This document shows positions 50,776 to 64,000 of a DNA stretch of 64,000 nt, one piece after another. The notes beneath the pieces are model-generated. The model saw only the letters and a list, made by a program, of their open reading frames with translations, was not told the origin of the DNA and did not search any database. The translations under genes and the position numbers were made by a program. How positions within the stretch are numbered: position 1 is the stretch's first letter; the number at the start of each line of letters is the position of its first letter. The stretch covers positions 288,221-352,220 of the forward strand of contig CAJNYU010002679.1 of assembly GCA_905331475.1 (NCBI GenBank), given 5' to 3'. Origin of the DNA: Rotaria socialis (taxonomy: Eukaryota > Rotifera > Eurotatoria > Philodinida > Philodinidae).

Positions 50776-51209
50776 GTTTTTTCTCTGTTGATTATTGTTG
50801 GGTTTCTGGATGCCTATACTTTATATATCTGTGTGTGTATGTATGTTGTGTATGCTTATCATTCCCATCTAAAGAAAAACAAACTAAACAATAAAGAAAA
50901 TTTTTGTTTTGTAGTAAAGCATGGAAAACAGCAGAGGTAGATTTTTTTCTCGTTTTTCTTTCTTGGACAGCGTGATTATTCATCTGTATGTGTGTGTATT
51001 TTTTTGTGTATCTGTACACGTTACTTTCAGTTTTGAAAAACAACATACACCAATGATATATAAATATCACGTTTTATTTTTTCCCTGGTTAAATAAGTGA
51101 GCTAGCATTGATTTATTTGTATAGAATGATTAAAATATTCCAGTTACACACAAAAGAGATTAACTATATGAGATGTGTTTTTTCTTCTATTATTTTCGCT
51201 TGATTTGAT

Positions 51210-53264
<2,055 letters not shown>

Positions 53265-54144
53265 TTTGATGATATTTGTGAATAATCAAGTACAGAAAAG
53301 ACAACGGATGAGTCGAGAAAAAAAGGAAATGATCTTGTGCGCCCGATTGCCTACACCAAATGATAGATAATACGACTACTCTCTCTACGATCGTCGACTT
53401 AACTTGATGTACATTTCCTTCTTCTTCTTCTTTCTTAGCATTTATATCTTTCTTTCTGCGTGCCTCCTACTGATTATTTTTCATGTTTGGTTGCTTGTGC
53501 ACGACAGAAAGATACATGATGGTACATAGCTATTGTTTCGTCGGCGTTCTTAGTTTTTTCTTTTCCCTTTTTTCCCTCTCTCATCCTATCTTCGTCCAAT
53601 GCCGACTGATTTAGTGCCGATGAGAAACATAAAACGACAGGAAGACAGACATGAATAATATGCTATCCAAATATTCCCATTCTATGAAGGCTAAAATAAA
53701 TCATCCTATGCCGAGTTGTCAAATTATCCCAGTACAAAAAGAATTCAACAAACCATAAAGAGGACGTCGTTTGTTTAAAAAACGCACCCACACACACATA
53801 CGATAGATATACACATTAAAAAAATGAACCAAATAAAGTGGCAGAGAATATTACAAACAACACTCAAAAGAAGAAAGAAAAAAGAAAAAAGAACGAAACA
53901 AGCATACGTTCATTCATCAATAAAAAGAGACAACACAAATGAAATCAAAAATATGATCAGATCTACTATATAGTTAACACATCTGATAACCAATTTATTT
54001 AATAAATATTTCTTTTCTTTACTCTTTTTAGCTTTTCAAGTTTCTAAAATAAAAGTGCCTTCATATAGGTAAATACAAACGTATATATTCGTTTTTCTTT
54101 TGTTTTATTCTTTTACTTTTCTTCTATGTACAATAAACATAAAC
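53265..54144. other. Intergenic between alpha-tubulin and CNOT3
   Basis: 880 AT-rich bases holding the alpha-tubulin promoter and the CNOT3 3' UTR. No gene, RNA or strong repeat was recognised. Confidence 0.55.
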
Positions 54145-55847
54145 TTAAAATTCGCGATCTTCCAAAAATTTATATTCAAATATAAAATTGTCTCGTTTAC
54201 GCGTTTGCCACCGTTCATAATCAAAAAATATATATGTACCCTAAAATACAGAACAATAATATTGAACAACACAACAATCGGTTTATTATATTACTTGTTC
54301 ATAATCATCTGTTATTGTTTTAGGTTCTTCATGTCGTTGAAACCACATCATGTGTTTTGTATGAAATCTCCATGATTGTCTTTTTAATGCTTTAGCAGCT
54401 AGATATTGAGCACGACTTCCCTGAAAAGAAGATTTATTTTTATTGATAAACATTTATTTATTCCCTTACTTCCATATAGTAAAAAACAAAGAATAATGTA
54501 TCCGGCGCTAACCGATAATAAAATTCGGGTGTATCACAACCTGTTGGTGGTGTTTGAGGATAATATGGAATCATTTGTGAATGTCCAAGTGGATTTCTTC
54601 CATAGAGACGATTCGCATTTGTTCTTTAAAAGACAAAAGAAAAATTATTGATTTCTCTGCTGATTCTATTTGATAGAAGAATAACGCAAACCTTTGTCGT
54701 TCAGATTCTAGCAAAGATGGTAATTTTGCGTAAGCTGAATTCAATCTATTGAGCATTCGTAATTCTGCTGTTGTCAATGGAACACGAGTTGTTTGAATAG
54801 ATTGTTGTTGATTGGATGGCGATATTAGATATCGAAATGGATTATCTTGTAAATGACCAATAACACTACTATTATTTGTTGATGATAAATCATTTGAATT
54901 AGCGCTTGATAGAAACGATGATGATGATGATGTTGGTGCTGCTGCTATTGTTGATAGTCCACTATTCATTGTTGAGAGATTTACAAAATTATTATTATCA
55001 ATTAATGAATGTCCATCCGACGAACCATTAGTCATTAATGACGTTGGTGGATTTGTTGGACGATCATTATCGGCTATTGTACGAGATAGTAGTGAAGATT
55101 GTTGAGAGCTCATCATTGAATCGATATGACTTGGTGATAATAATTCTGAAGGAATGTTTGAATTTGATAGTGTTGGACCTGCACCTGAATATATTGATGA
55201 TGAAATTATATTACCATTAGCTAATGTGACTGTCGATGAAGATGGTGCATTTATTTGAGATATATTATTAAGAATATGTTGATTTAATAGACCTTGAAAA
55301 AGTAAAAGAGTAAATTTTTCAATTTATTTTGAAAAGAATTTCATCGAATATAATTGTGTTTCTGTTCTATCTTCTAGGCTAACACGATATTTGTTGAAGT
55401 CTTAAAATAGCATGATTCTCTCTGAAAATAACTTCATTTTATGAAGGTTATTAAAAGGTATATTAATAATATTTATTCATTTTTAATTCATAAAAGGGAT
55501 GTCTACAGTTAAGTTTTTCTATATTCTAAATAAGAAAATTGTTCTAATCACATCGGTGGAGGTCCATCGCCAGGACAATACTTTTCATGTACCATATTAA
55601 GGGAGGTGTGCATATGCAACCCTGTAACATGAAATTTTATACCATCATTTGAGTCTATCAAGTACTTATCTCATTCTTCTATTTACAAGATTATCAATCA
55701 AATGAAGAACTCTCGAAATATGAAAATCAATCTTATAGACTATCAGATAGATTCAATTTGAAATCAATATATACCAGAACGATCATTATTTGTTAATAAT
55801 GATGGTGGATGAGAACTATTTGGTATTGAATTTGTTATAGGGGTTGC

Positions 55848-55878
<31 letters not shown>

Positions 55879-58492
55879 GCTGATGATGATAATATCGATT
55901 GACTTGAAGTTGTAATCACTGGTGAATCATTATTATTAATTGATGTTTGTCTTGACATTTGTTTGGATTGTGGAGAAAAAATATTCTGTTGTTTCGATAA
56001 TGAGTTACTGCTGGTTATTGGTGTTGATGGTAATGTATTTTGTGAAACAATTGTTGAATATTGTAGAACAGGTTGAGTTGTTGTCAACGGTGGGTAAGTG
56101 AAATGTGGTGGTGCACTAACAGATAATACAGATGCTGATGATAATGGTGCTTTTGTTGATGATTGTTGATTTACAATAGGATTCTTTGGTGAAGATCCAT
56201 GAGAAACACTTGTTGTTATTGTTGTTGAAGACGAACCATTAGTACTTGAATTTGCTCTAAATAAATTTTCGAAAAATGTTATTAACTACAATGAAAATGG
56301 TCGATAAAAAAAGGATCATACCGATTTCGTTGTGATTGAGTATCCTCTGGTTCGGATTTATGTTGTTTTCGATCATCGAACGATGGCAGAGCAGGACTAG
56401 CAGTTGGTGAACTCGGTTGAGTTGATGATGGCGTTGTTAAACTCATTGTTGATTCATTATCGCCATGATTTGAATTTGAATAAAATGTTGTGCGGTCAGA
56501 TCTAGAGAACAACATTCTTTCAATCATTTTAATATAAGCATAAAAAATACTTACAAACTAGTTCCAGATAAATGTGAATGCATACCCAATGACGACGAAC
56601 TTATATCGATTAAGGATGTTGCATTTGAATTTAAACTATTACTACTACCATTGGTTAAGGATAGAGGATGAGATTGTGTTGTTGGTCCTGCTATAAGCGG
56701 TAACATGATTGTTGTTAAATTATCCATATTGATTTCTTCATACATTAAGTCATTTTCTTTAAAATCTGATTCTTGATTTGATTCAATATAATATTCAATA
56801 TCCGGTCGCAAATTATGTATTGGTTTAAGATCGAGTGCATCATTATCAATCGCACGTAGAATTTTCTCTAGTGACTTGATATGAAATTTATGTCTTTCAA
56901 TTGAATGTTTCGTATCTTCGAGACGTTCTAATTTCTAGAAAATAAACATTTTAATATTAAACATACGTAAGCTTCGTTACTATGCAGAAAGAATTGAAAT
57001 TCTATGCTAAAGGTTATGTTTTTGCCAGAATACAATACATTTCTATTTCGATCTATGAATATTTTACAATATATTTTATTTTGTTTTATTGGCATGTCCA
57101 ATTGCACCCGGTATAAGTGTATTTCGTCTGTTGATATCACTATTTCAGCTAACCTTTTCTAATGACAATAACATACCGCTTGCTACAAGCCACGAGGCAA
57201 TCGTCGATGACAAAAGAACAAGTTGGAGAACTGCGGTATTTTGCTGACTGTCAATCCGACCTATCACTTTTATTCTTATCGTCTGTGGCTTCACTTTGAT
57301 TTGAGGCAACCGAGTACTAACAGAATAATATCTAATATGAAATATTTCAAGCGTCTATCCAGCTGTTATCGATCGTTTCTGCGAGGGCAAAGTAACAAAA
57401 CTATCAGTGTTGCTCGATACGATGGATGGAACTCATTAATAGATTACTTTGGATACCAAGTAACTGGCTGGGTTTATATGTATATGCAAGACAAGATTTA
57501 TTTCATTTCGATCATAGAAGCAATTTTTCAGTGACATATTTTGTAATTAGCGATTTTTTTGTGTCAACAATTTTCGTGGTCTGTATTGGCTCTCATTTTT
57601 GTACTCGTATTTACCAACTCTTATGAATAACGTAATATCATCAATACTAATTCCGGTTCTATAAGAAATTAATTTCTCTTCAATATAAAATTCAGTCGAA
57701 TTTTCATCGTTTTAATCGAAAAAAACATGACACCCCACTTTTCAATCTCCATAAGCTTCACTCATATTTTTAGATATTAAATTAACTTACATCCTTGTCA
57801 GGTTTTTTCTTTTTCGTCGACGCTGATAATGTTTCAATATCCGCTTCAAACTTATGGATTTGAAGATTCAATTCATGTATCGATTCCTGTTCGAAAGAAA
57901 TAGATTTTCGTTTATTTTTCACCAATTCAAAATTCTAATCTACCGTTATCCATTGAGTGCATTCTTCTTTTTCTTTTTCTAGTGGATCAAGTTTTTGCCC
58001 GGCACCTAAACCTTCTTTACTATATGCTTTCGTTTTTGTTTCTCGTTCAACAATTTTAAATTTTTCCATTTTCTAAACACAGTAAAAAATCTCTTTTTCA
58101 CAATGGCAAATTCTCTCACGCCTTAACTAACTTGTTCAATATTTTTTCTTGCTTCTTGTAACTGCTTCTTGTCTTTGATTTCTGTCGATGACATCCATAC
58201 TTTAATTTGATCACGTAGACGTTGTAATTTTTTAATTTCTTTTTTCAATTCCTGTTCATATCGATCTTTCTGATTATGATTTGGTGCTAAATGAACCTAT
58301 ACAATTTATTTATAAGTATTTGAATAATCAATTTTTTAACGCTATCTACCTTTTGCCAAACATCATCAAATGTTTCCACGCCTTCAGTTACCTTTTTTAG
58401 GCACCGTTCAATTTCTCCTGTAAGAAAAACAAACAGAACTTAATCAAATTAACATAAAATGTTGTACCATGTAATTTTCTCCTATCGCCCAT
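54145..58492 (-). CDS. CNOT3: CCR4-NOT complex subunit 3 (CNOT3/NOT3)
   Basis: Scaffold subunit of the cytoplasmic mRNA deadenylase complex; it pairs with CNOT2 through its NOT box. The start MGDRRKLHG (58492) and the coiled-coil NOT3 N-terminus are near-canonical: [109 protein letters not shown] long Ser/Thr/Asn-rich linker follows (56800-54700). The C-terminal NOT2/3/5 domain ends in [55 protein letters not shown]; stop at 54145. Two introns are long: about 57140-57790 and about 55300-55770. The second holds a possible alternative terminal exon. All domains look intact. Confidence 0.94.
55549..55622 (-). other. Possible alternative terminal exon in a CNOT3 intron
   Basis: On the minus strand an AG acceptor is followed in the correct phase by an open stretch, [24 protein letters not shown], then a stop. 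It lies in a long intron between two Ser/Asn-rich exons. Using it would truncate CNOT3 before the NOT box. It could equally be a decaying exon or chance. Confidence 0.3.
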
Positions 58493-60986
58493 TGTAAAGT
58501 ATTGAATTTATTTTGAATAATAATAAAAAAATTAAACATAGAACAAGATCAACAAAAAAATGTTGTGATTCTTGAAATAGCGTTAAACCGTCGATAGAAT
58601 AGAATAATTCGAAAAATTTTATTTTTTTTAATCTATAAAAAATTATCCAAGTTTTTTTTCAATTTGTTTTTTACCACAGTCGACATTCCAGAAAAGCGAT
58701 GAAATAAATAAACAACAAAAAAGAAAACATAAATGCTTATGCAGCATCGACGCGCCCGGTTGGACGACCGGCAAGCCCATCGGCCTGAAGGTTCAATGAC
58801 TCATCAGACAAGAAAACGTTGCATTCAACAAATCGAATATCTCCATAACAGAGGTCGTAAGAAGATATAACGCTGGACGATGTAACGACTTGGCAGTTGT
58901 TTTTGTCAATTAAATGCACGTGCTAGAGTTCAAATATTGCTATAACCGATTTTTGTCTTAAATACGACCTTGACTTTAAAATACCATGGCCATTTGAAAA
59001 TGATTTATTATCAAACATTTATATATATATAATATTGTTCGAAATAAAGCAAAAACAGACAACATATGTTAGACGTTATTCATAGATAAATAAAAAGAAT
59101 CAAGGATGTTTTTTTTGCCTTATTGTAATTGTGAAAGTTTTTCTCGTACTCTGTTGAAGCATGTCTTTTCTTGATGAATTTGGAAAACTGTTCCCCATGA
59201 TTCATAACTATTAACTTCAGAATGCTATTCATTTGTCAGAAATTCTATAAAATATTTTCATGTGAGATAATACGAAGTTTCCTGACGAGTTGATTAATGT
59301 TGAATTTATCAGTAATCATTCTAAGCGTTACTCAATGATTATAGTCGTCATAAAATTCATCCAAACATATTCATCAAGTTTCATATTACAATAAATTGAC
59401 GAACAGATATTGCTCTGGTTCTATAAGTTTCTTTCAGATCGACAGTAGTCTCAAGACTAGGACAATCAATATACTTCCGTTCGGAATATTTAGTTCTACA
59501 ATAATATGAATTAAAGTTCAAATCGCGGTGACTTATCCGTTTGTTTCGTCATTCACTATTGAAGTTTAAGTTTATCGGTACTATTACCATGATCAAAACA
59601 TGCGCATAAAATAAACTTCTGTTATTCATACTGTTGTTTGTAATCTGAGCACATCATTGTTCAATACTTGTAATAGACAGGAATACGAAAACAAACGAGT
59701 CTAGAAATGTTACTCTAATCATATAATCAACATCTTTCCAGACAAACGATTTCTTCGATACATATAGATATACATTAATCACCTTCGTCTATCGTTTTTC
59801 TTTTCTTGACCTTCAGGAACAAATTTTCAATTAACGGCTTACAAACAAGACAGACGCGAGAGTTAAACAACTGTCTTGAAATTGTTCAGCTACTATAATA
59901 ATTGAAAGCTAAACGTTAAATATCTATTATGAAAATTTTCACATCTAACTCCTATGACCTATTTTCAAGACAAACTTACTAATATTGTGACATGCCTGAA
60001 TACAATTTATGGGCGAATGAGATTTATCTCAATTATTAGCTTTTACTTTCTTTCGGTTTGTTTCTCCAACGAACAAATATCCGTTATTTGAACCGAACAT
60101 TTCGAGACACAACGTAAAAGTATTAATTGTATACAAATATAAATTTCTCAGACATTCTCATTGTTCATCTTCAATTAACAAAGAAAAAAGAAAATCAATA
60201 AAGATACATAACAATGTGTTAACATTTTCGTTTCATAAAAAGAGATATAAACATTTAACAAGGATGATGAACCCATTCAATTAGATGGGTGTTGTCGGCT
60301 CTCTTATGGACTGATTAGTCGATATCTAACATAACATGACTTGTGACACGAAAGAGAAAATTGAGTATACAGCGTGTGAAAGATGTTTCCGGTTAAACAT
60401 CACTCCCTTCTTTCTTTTTTCGTTGTCTATGTGTGAGTTAATGTTTTGATCTTTACTCTTTGTCGGCAATCGACAAGTATCAATTTATGTTAAAATAAAA
60501 GACTAATTAATCAATTGCAGAAAAGCATCACCATTGTCTAACAGATATGTGTCGTTTCATTTGTATAATCGGACAGAAAAATCAACGTGTCTATTCGAAA
60601 AAACAATTTTTCTTTCTGAGTTATTTATTCTTATCCGATTACGCGTTAAACACATGTCTTAAACATTGTTTGTATGTTTTTCCATTGAAATCATTGCCAA
60701 GAAGAGAAGAAAAAGCATTGTCACATGAAAATTTTATCTTATCTATGGAGGGTTTATCGTAATCATCCGATAGAGACTAAAGCCAACTTTTTTTCTTCTC
60801 TCTCTCTCTCACTTCGAGCCACGTGATTCAGCCAATCGTTTTCATTCATATCCGCGGCCTATTCATTCTCTGTCGTTTTTTTTATTATGTCTGCGTACGC
60901 GCATCGTGGTCGATCATTTTCACGTTACGTTCATTTCGTATCTTTTATTCATATTTTAATCTACTTCAGATATCTCTTCGTCACCA
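58493..60986. promoter_or_regulatory. Divergent region between CNOT3 and WEE1
   Basis: About 2.5 kb between two genes that point away from each other. It contains the orphan exon-like segment at 58737-58922. A likely splice acceptor (CTTCAG) sits at 60964-60969, just before the WEE1 start codon, so WEE1 probably has a 5' UTR exon here. A (CT)n run lies near 60795-60812. No other gene was seen. Confidence 0.5.
58737..58922 (-). pseudogene. Orphan terminal-exon-like coding segment
   Basis: A 186-base open stretch on the minus strand starts right after a splice-acceptor-like CTCTAG and ends in TAA. It reads HVHLIDKNNCQVVTSS ... YGDIRFVECNVFLSDESLNL and ends GRPTGRVDAA. There is no ATG at its head. 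Its GC content and codon use are richer than the neighbourhood. I do not recognise the family and found no partner exons to the right. It may be the last exon of an unrecognised minus-strand gene or a stranded fragment. Confidence 0.35.
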
Positions 60987-63282
60987 ATGCCTAAATCATC
61001 TTCGCATCATTATTCAACTGATAAATCATCACCATTATATCTTCGTCCAAGAAAATTATTTGTTGATGATGACATATCTGATAATGATATACATATACGA
61101 AATTCGAAATCATCAAATCATATTATAACAACAGCATTAGCTCGTTTAACAACACGAACACCACCATCATCAACAACATCTCATCATACAGTTGTTATAC
61201 GAACAACAGTACAACAAACACCTTTATCAGCAAATAGAAAATTAAAGATGATTGATGTTAATGTTTGTCATCAACAAGAAAGTCATCTTTCAATAAAACG
61301 TATCAAACGACAATCAATGAATGATTGTTCACCTTCATTTAGTAAATCAACACCAGTGCCTACTCGTCGAGTACGAGAAAAAAATCATCAAGAAAGAGTT
61401 TATTTATTTTCGTTTATCTCTATTTAGGAATGCAATGTCAATCCGTTTATGACATTAAGTTCAGCAACTGGCCATAAGCCACAGAAACGAAAGCGTTCAT
61501 CATTGAAACAAGTGTAAATTAAAATCGAATAAAAGTCAATTATAGCCTGATTTTATTTTTCTATTTCAGATTATTTGATGAAGAAAATCTTGAAGAGAAC
61601 TACCGACGAAAAAAGGTTTGACTAAGAAAAACTTTTAGATATAAGAATTATCTTTTTCTCCCCGTGTTTAGCGCTTAGCATTAAAACAATGTAATGTTCG
61701 TCGTTTCAATGAAGAATTTCATACTCAATCATTACTCGGTTCAGGCGAATTCGGTAATGTTTATCTATGTGTTAATCGTCTTGATGGTTGCGCATATGCA
61801 ATCAAGAAATCCAAACGTCCTATAGCTGGTAGTTCATTTGAGTATGTTAAACAACTATTCTTATTCGTATTCAAGCTTGAAATAAAATCCTTTTTTTTTG
61901 CCTCCAGAATGCTTGCTTGGAAAGAAGTTTGCGCCCAAGCTGTGCTCAAACATCAAAATATACTTCAATATTACTCAGCATGGGCAGAAGATGATCATAT
62001 GTATATTCAAAGTGAATTTTGTAATGGTGAGTACTTCGATTAATCAACATATGCGAAACATGTGTGTTATTCACACTTAATTTGTATTCAGTAGAAGGCG
62101 AAAAAAAAAACTACCTTATGTGTGAATTTTTCTAGGTGGAAATTTAGCTGAACGAATACGTGATAATCATCATCGACAATGTTATATGGATGAGAATAGT
62201 TTACGAAAAATTTTATTACATATTGCTAATGGTTTAGCATTTATACATGCAAGAAATTTAGTTCATTTGGATATTAAACCTGATAATATATTTATATCGA
62301 TTAATGACGAATTATCATTGGAGAAAAATATTACTTATAAAATTGGTGACTTAGGACATGTTACGGATATTTACGATCCATTTGTTGAAGAAGGTGATTC
62401 AAGATATTTAGCAAGAGAAGTTCTTCAACAAAAATATCAATGTTTACCAAAAGCAGATGTGTTTTCATTGGCGCTTACAGTTTTCGTTGCGGTAAGAGTT
62501 TTTTTTTCTATCACTTAAAAGAGATAGTGAAGGAAAAGCGTTGAACGAGTAAAAATGATTTCGATTGGTTGTTTAAAACGATTGGAGATTTGTTTTATTG
62601 TGAACATTTCGTTGCAATACACGGCAAGATCTAAGTGAGAAAGTTTAGCTAGGTGTCAATTAGCTATTATAGAACTATTCTCGTAAGTAACTCGAAGTCA
62701 TAGTGTTGAAAACAATAAAACAGTTGTGTCATTTTTTTGTCTTATGAAATAATTTTTTTGTAGGGTACAAATAGCACACTTCCTAAAAATGGTGATGAAT
62801 GGGATCGTATACGTGATGGAAAATTACCACGGATAAAACATTGTTCTGATGCATTTAATGATTTACTTCATGTAAATATTCATTTTTTGTCAATTGTAGG
62901 CTTGACAAATATTATTTTAATTTTTCCTATAGGCAATGATAAAATCTGAAGTCAGTGAACGTCCATCATCATCGGAATTAGCTGAACATCCAATCGTATC
63001 ACCCATTAGTGAACGTAGTAAAAATCAATTATTTGATGAATTACAAGAAGAACAAAGAAAAAATTCTGTTTTAGCAAAGTAAGAGAAAATTGCCAAATTC
63101 TATAAAAATATTGGAAATTTTTTATTCTTAGAAAACTTCTCGATTACATGTTCTTAGCTAACGAACTTGAACGTGTTTGTTCACAAATCCGTGCTGTTGA
63201 CATGAATAAACCTCATAGAGATTCATCACCATTACAACGTTCAAGTAGTGTCAATGACTTTCGTATAACATCAGTATTGTGA
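60987..63282 (+). CDS. WEE1: WEE1 kinase (CDK1 inhibitory kinase)
   Basis: Nuclear kinase that phosphorylates CDK1 on Tyr15 to hold G2. Nine exons fit in frame: 60987-61370, 61428-61513, 61570-61615, 61672-61841, 61908-62026, 62136-62491, 62764-62871, 62933-63078 and 63132-63282. The first ATG after the acceptor gives MPKSSSHHYSTDKSS. The disordered N-terminus contains VNPF. The kinase domain has the Gly loop GSGEFGNV, the Lys in YAIKK, the catalytic HLDIKPDNIFIS, DLGHVT in place of DFG, EGDSRYLAREVL, LPKADVFSLALTVF, NGDEWDRIRDGKLPRI and ERPSSSEL, all WEE1 hallmarks. The C-terminal tail has a coiled-coil-like QLFDELQEEQRKNSVLAKKLL. Exon 1 could alternatively end at a GTTTAT donor, giving a 30-base intron; the 57-base option is preferred. 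WEE1 rather than PKMYT1, because no membrane segment follows the kinase. Confidence 0.94.
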
Positions 63283-64000
63283 TAGATAAATAGATATTTT
63301 TCCTTTTCTCTTGCCTAACTTATTTTCGTCTTAAAAAAAAACTTTAATCATTTATTTTTCTTCTTTGTCGAATTCGGATTCAAAAAAAAGCAAGCAAAGC
63401 TCTTACTCAGAATTATAAAGAAAATAAATAATAAGATTTTAACTTCGTTCTGATATGTGTGTCTGAATTTTACTCTTTTATCTTTGTTCAATTTGTTACC
63501 CTTCATGTGTATTATTCACCTGCCTTTATTAATGCCATTGATCAATTGATGTACAGACTGTTTTTAAACATATCACTCGTATCCGTTCTGTTCTTAAAAA
63601 AAAACAAATATGTGTGTGTGTGGAAAAGAATTAAAGAATTGTTATCTATGCCTTTTTTTCTTGTTTATTATTGAATATCCTCTATCGGGATATTTAATAT
63701 TTTTTTTCTTATTTCGTTCATCGTTTTTTTTTCTTGTGTTGATTATATCTCCCAAATGTTGTTATATATAAATATATATATATATATATATTCATATATA
63801 CATACACCTGTGACTTTGTTCTTTCCCTATATTTCTTGTTGTTTTTTTTTCTGTGTCTTGAAAAAATCATTCGAATAAAGTTTAAAGAAAGATGTAGATA
63901 GCGATTTTGCTATTTGGTCTTTGCTTTAATTCGATTCATCACTCAGTTTCACTATTTACATGACGACCATTCATTTAGTTATGGTTACTCGTCCAAGGAG
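63283..64000. other. 3' flank of WEE1
   Basis: T-rich sequence with a (TA)n run near 63764-63790 and no protein-like frame. AATAAA at 63422-63427 and 63876-63881 could be poly(A) signals. Confidence 0.5.

Larger units (their letters stand above)
50096..51209. other. Convergent 3' region with GT-rich tracts
   Basis: The CELF-like gene and alpha-tubulin point towards each other across 1.1 kb. On the plus strand (sense for the CELF-like mRNA) there are (TG)n runs at 50542-50564 and 50754-50775 and shorter TGTGTATG clusters near 50829-50855 and 50985-51000. No open frame is protein-like. Confidence 0.7.

Noticed and set aside
57130-57790. A 103-codon plus-strand frame in a long CNOT3 intron
   Set aside because: Not protein-like and no recognised family; the intron is simply long.
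58780-58830. Hammerhead-ribozyme-like CTGATGAG on the minus strand
   Set aside because: The core lacks the paired stem II and the GAAA box at the required spacing; chance match within the orphan exon.
60547-61128. Upstream and alternate-frame ORFs near the WEE1 start
   Set aside because: Out of frame with the WEE1 exons; a splice acceptor directly before 60987 explains the real start.

Overview
The window is nuclear DNA of a small invertebrate animal. It is AT-rich, its genes have many introns of about 45-70 bases with GT..AG ends, and the recognisable proteins are metazoan: SoxD, transglutaminase, SKI2, PEX5, a CELF-type RNA-binding protein, alpha-tubulin, CNOT3 and WEE1. Tiny introns, close gene spacing, Asn/Gln/Ser-rich coding stretches and abundant microsatellites suggest a rotifer, perhaps a bdelloid. 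That placement is an inference from general gene style, not from a diagnostic sequence.

Layout. 475-3757 (-) is a SoxD (SOX5/6/13-type) transcription factor. It is followed by about 10.8 kb without a recognisable gene, full of microsatellites, that may hold its 5' UTR exons and regulatory DNA. 14574-18039 (-) is an unrecognised multi-exon gene with two cysteine clusters. 22442-27051 (-) is a transglutaminase-fold gene that has lost the catalytic cysteine. One copy of a two-member unknown family (25856-26515) lies wholly inside its second intron, and the other copy (21073-21711) lies just beyond its 3' end. 27844-28316 is a short non-autonomous DNA transposon with perfect 69-base inverted ends. 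28607-28993 (-) is a CD225/dispanin-type two-pass membrane protein.

31731-38825 (-) is the SKI2 (SKIV2L) RNA-exosome helicase. 41208-46997 (-) is the peroxisomal import receptor PEX5. 48141-50095 (+) is a CELF/Bruno relative that keeps only the last RRM. 51210-53264 (-) is an alpha-tubulin with an altered K40 loop. 54145-58492 (-) is CNOT3 of the CCR4-NOT complex. 60987-63282 (+) is the cell-cycle kinase WEE1. PEX5/CELF and CNOT3/WEE1 are divergent pairs, and CELF/alpha-tubulin converge.

Most genes are unrelated housekeeping or regulatory genes, as expected of an animal chromosome. A loose theme is mRNA fate: SKI2 (3'-5' decay), CNOT3 (deadenylation) and a CELF-like protein (GU-rich element binding) lie within about 27 kb. 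No operon logic should be read into this. The most unusual items are the pseudo-transglutaminase with its nested, duplicated companion family, the transposon with perfect ends, the candidate 12-base microexon in the alpha-tubulin K40 loop, and an orphan exon between CNOT3 and WEE1.
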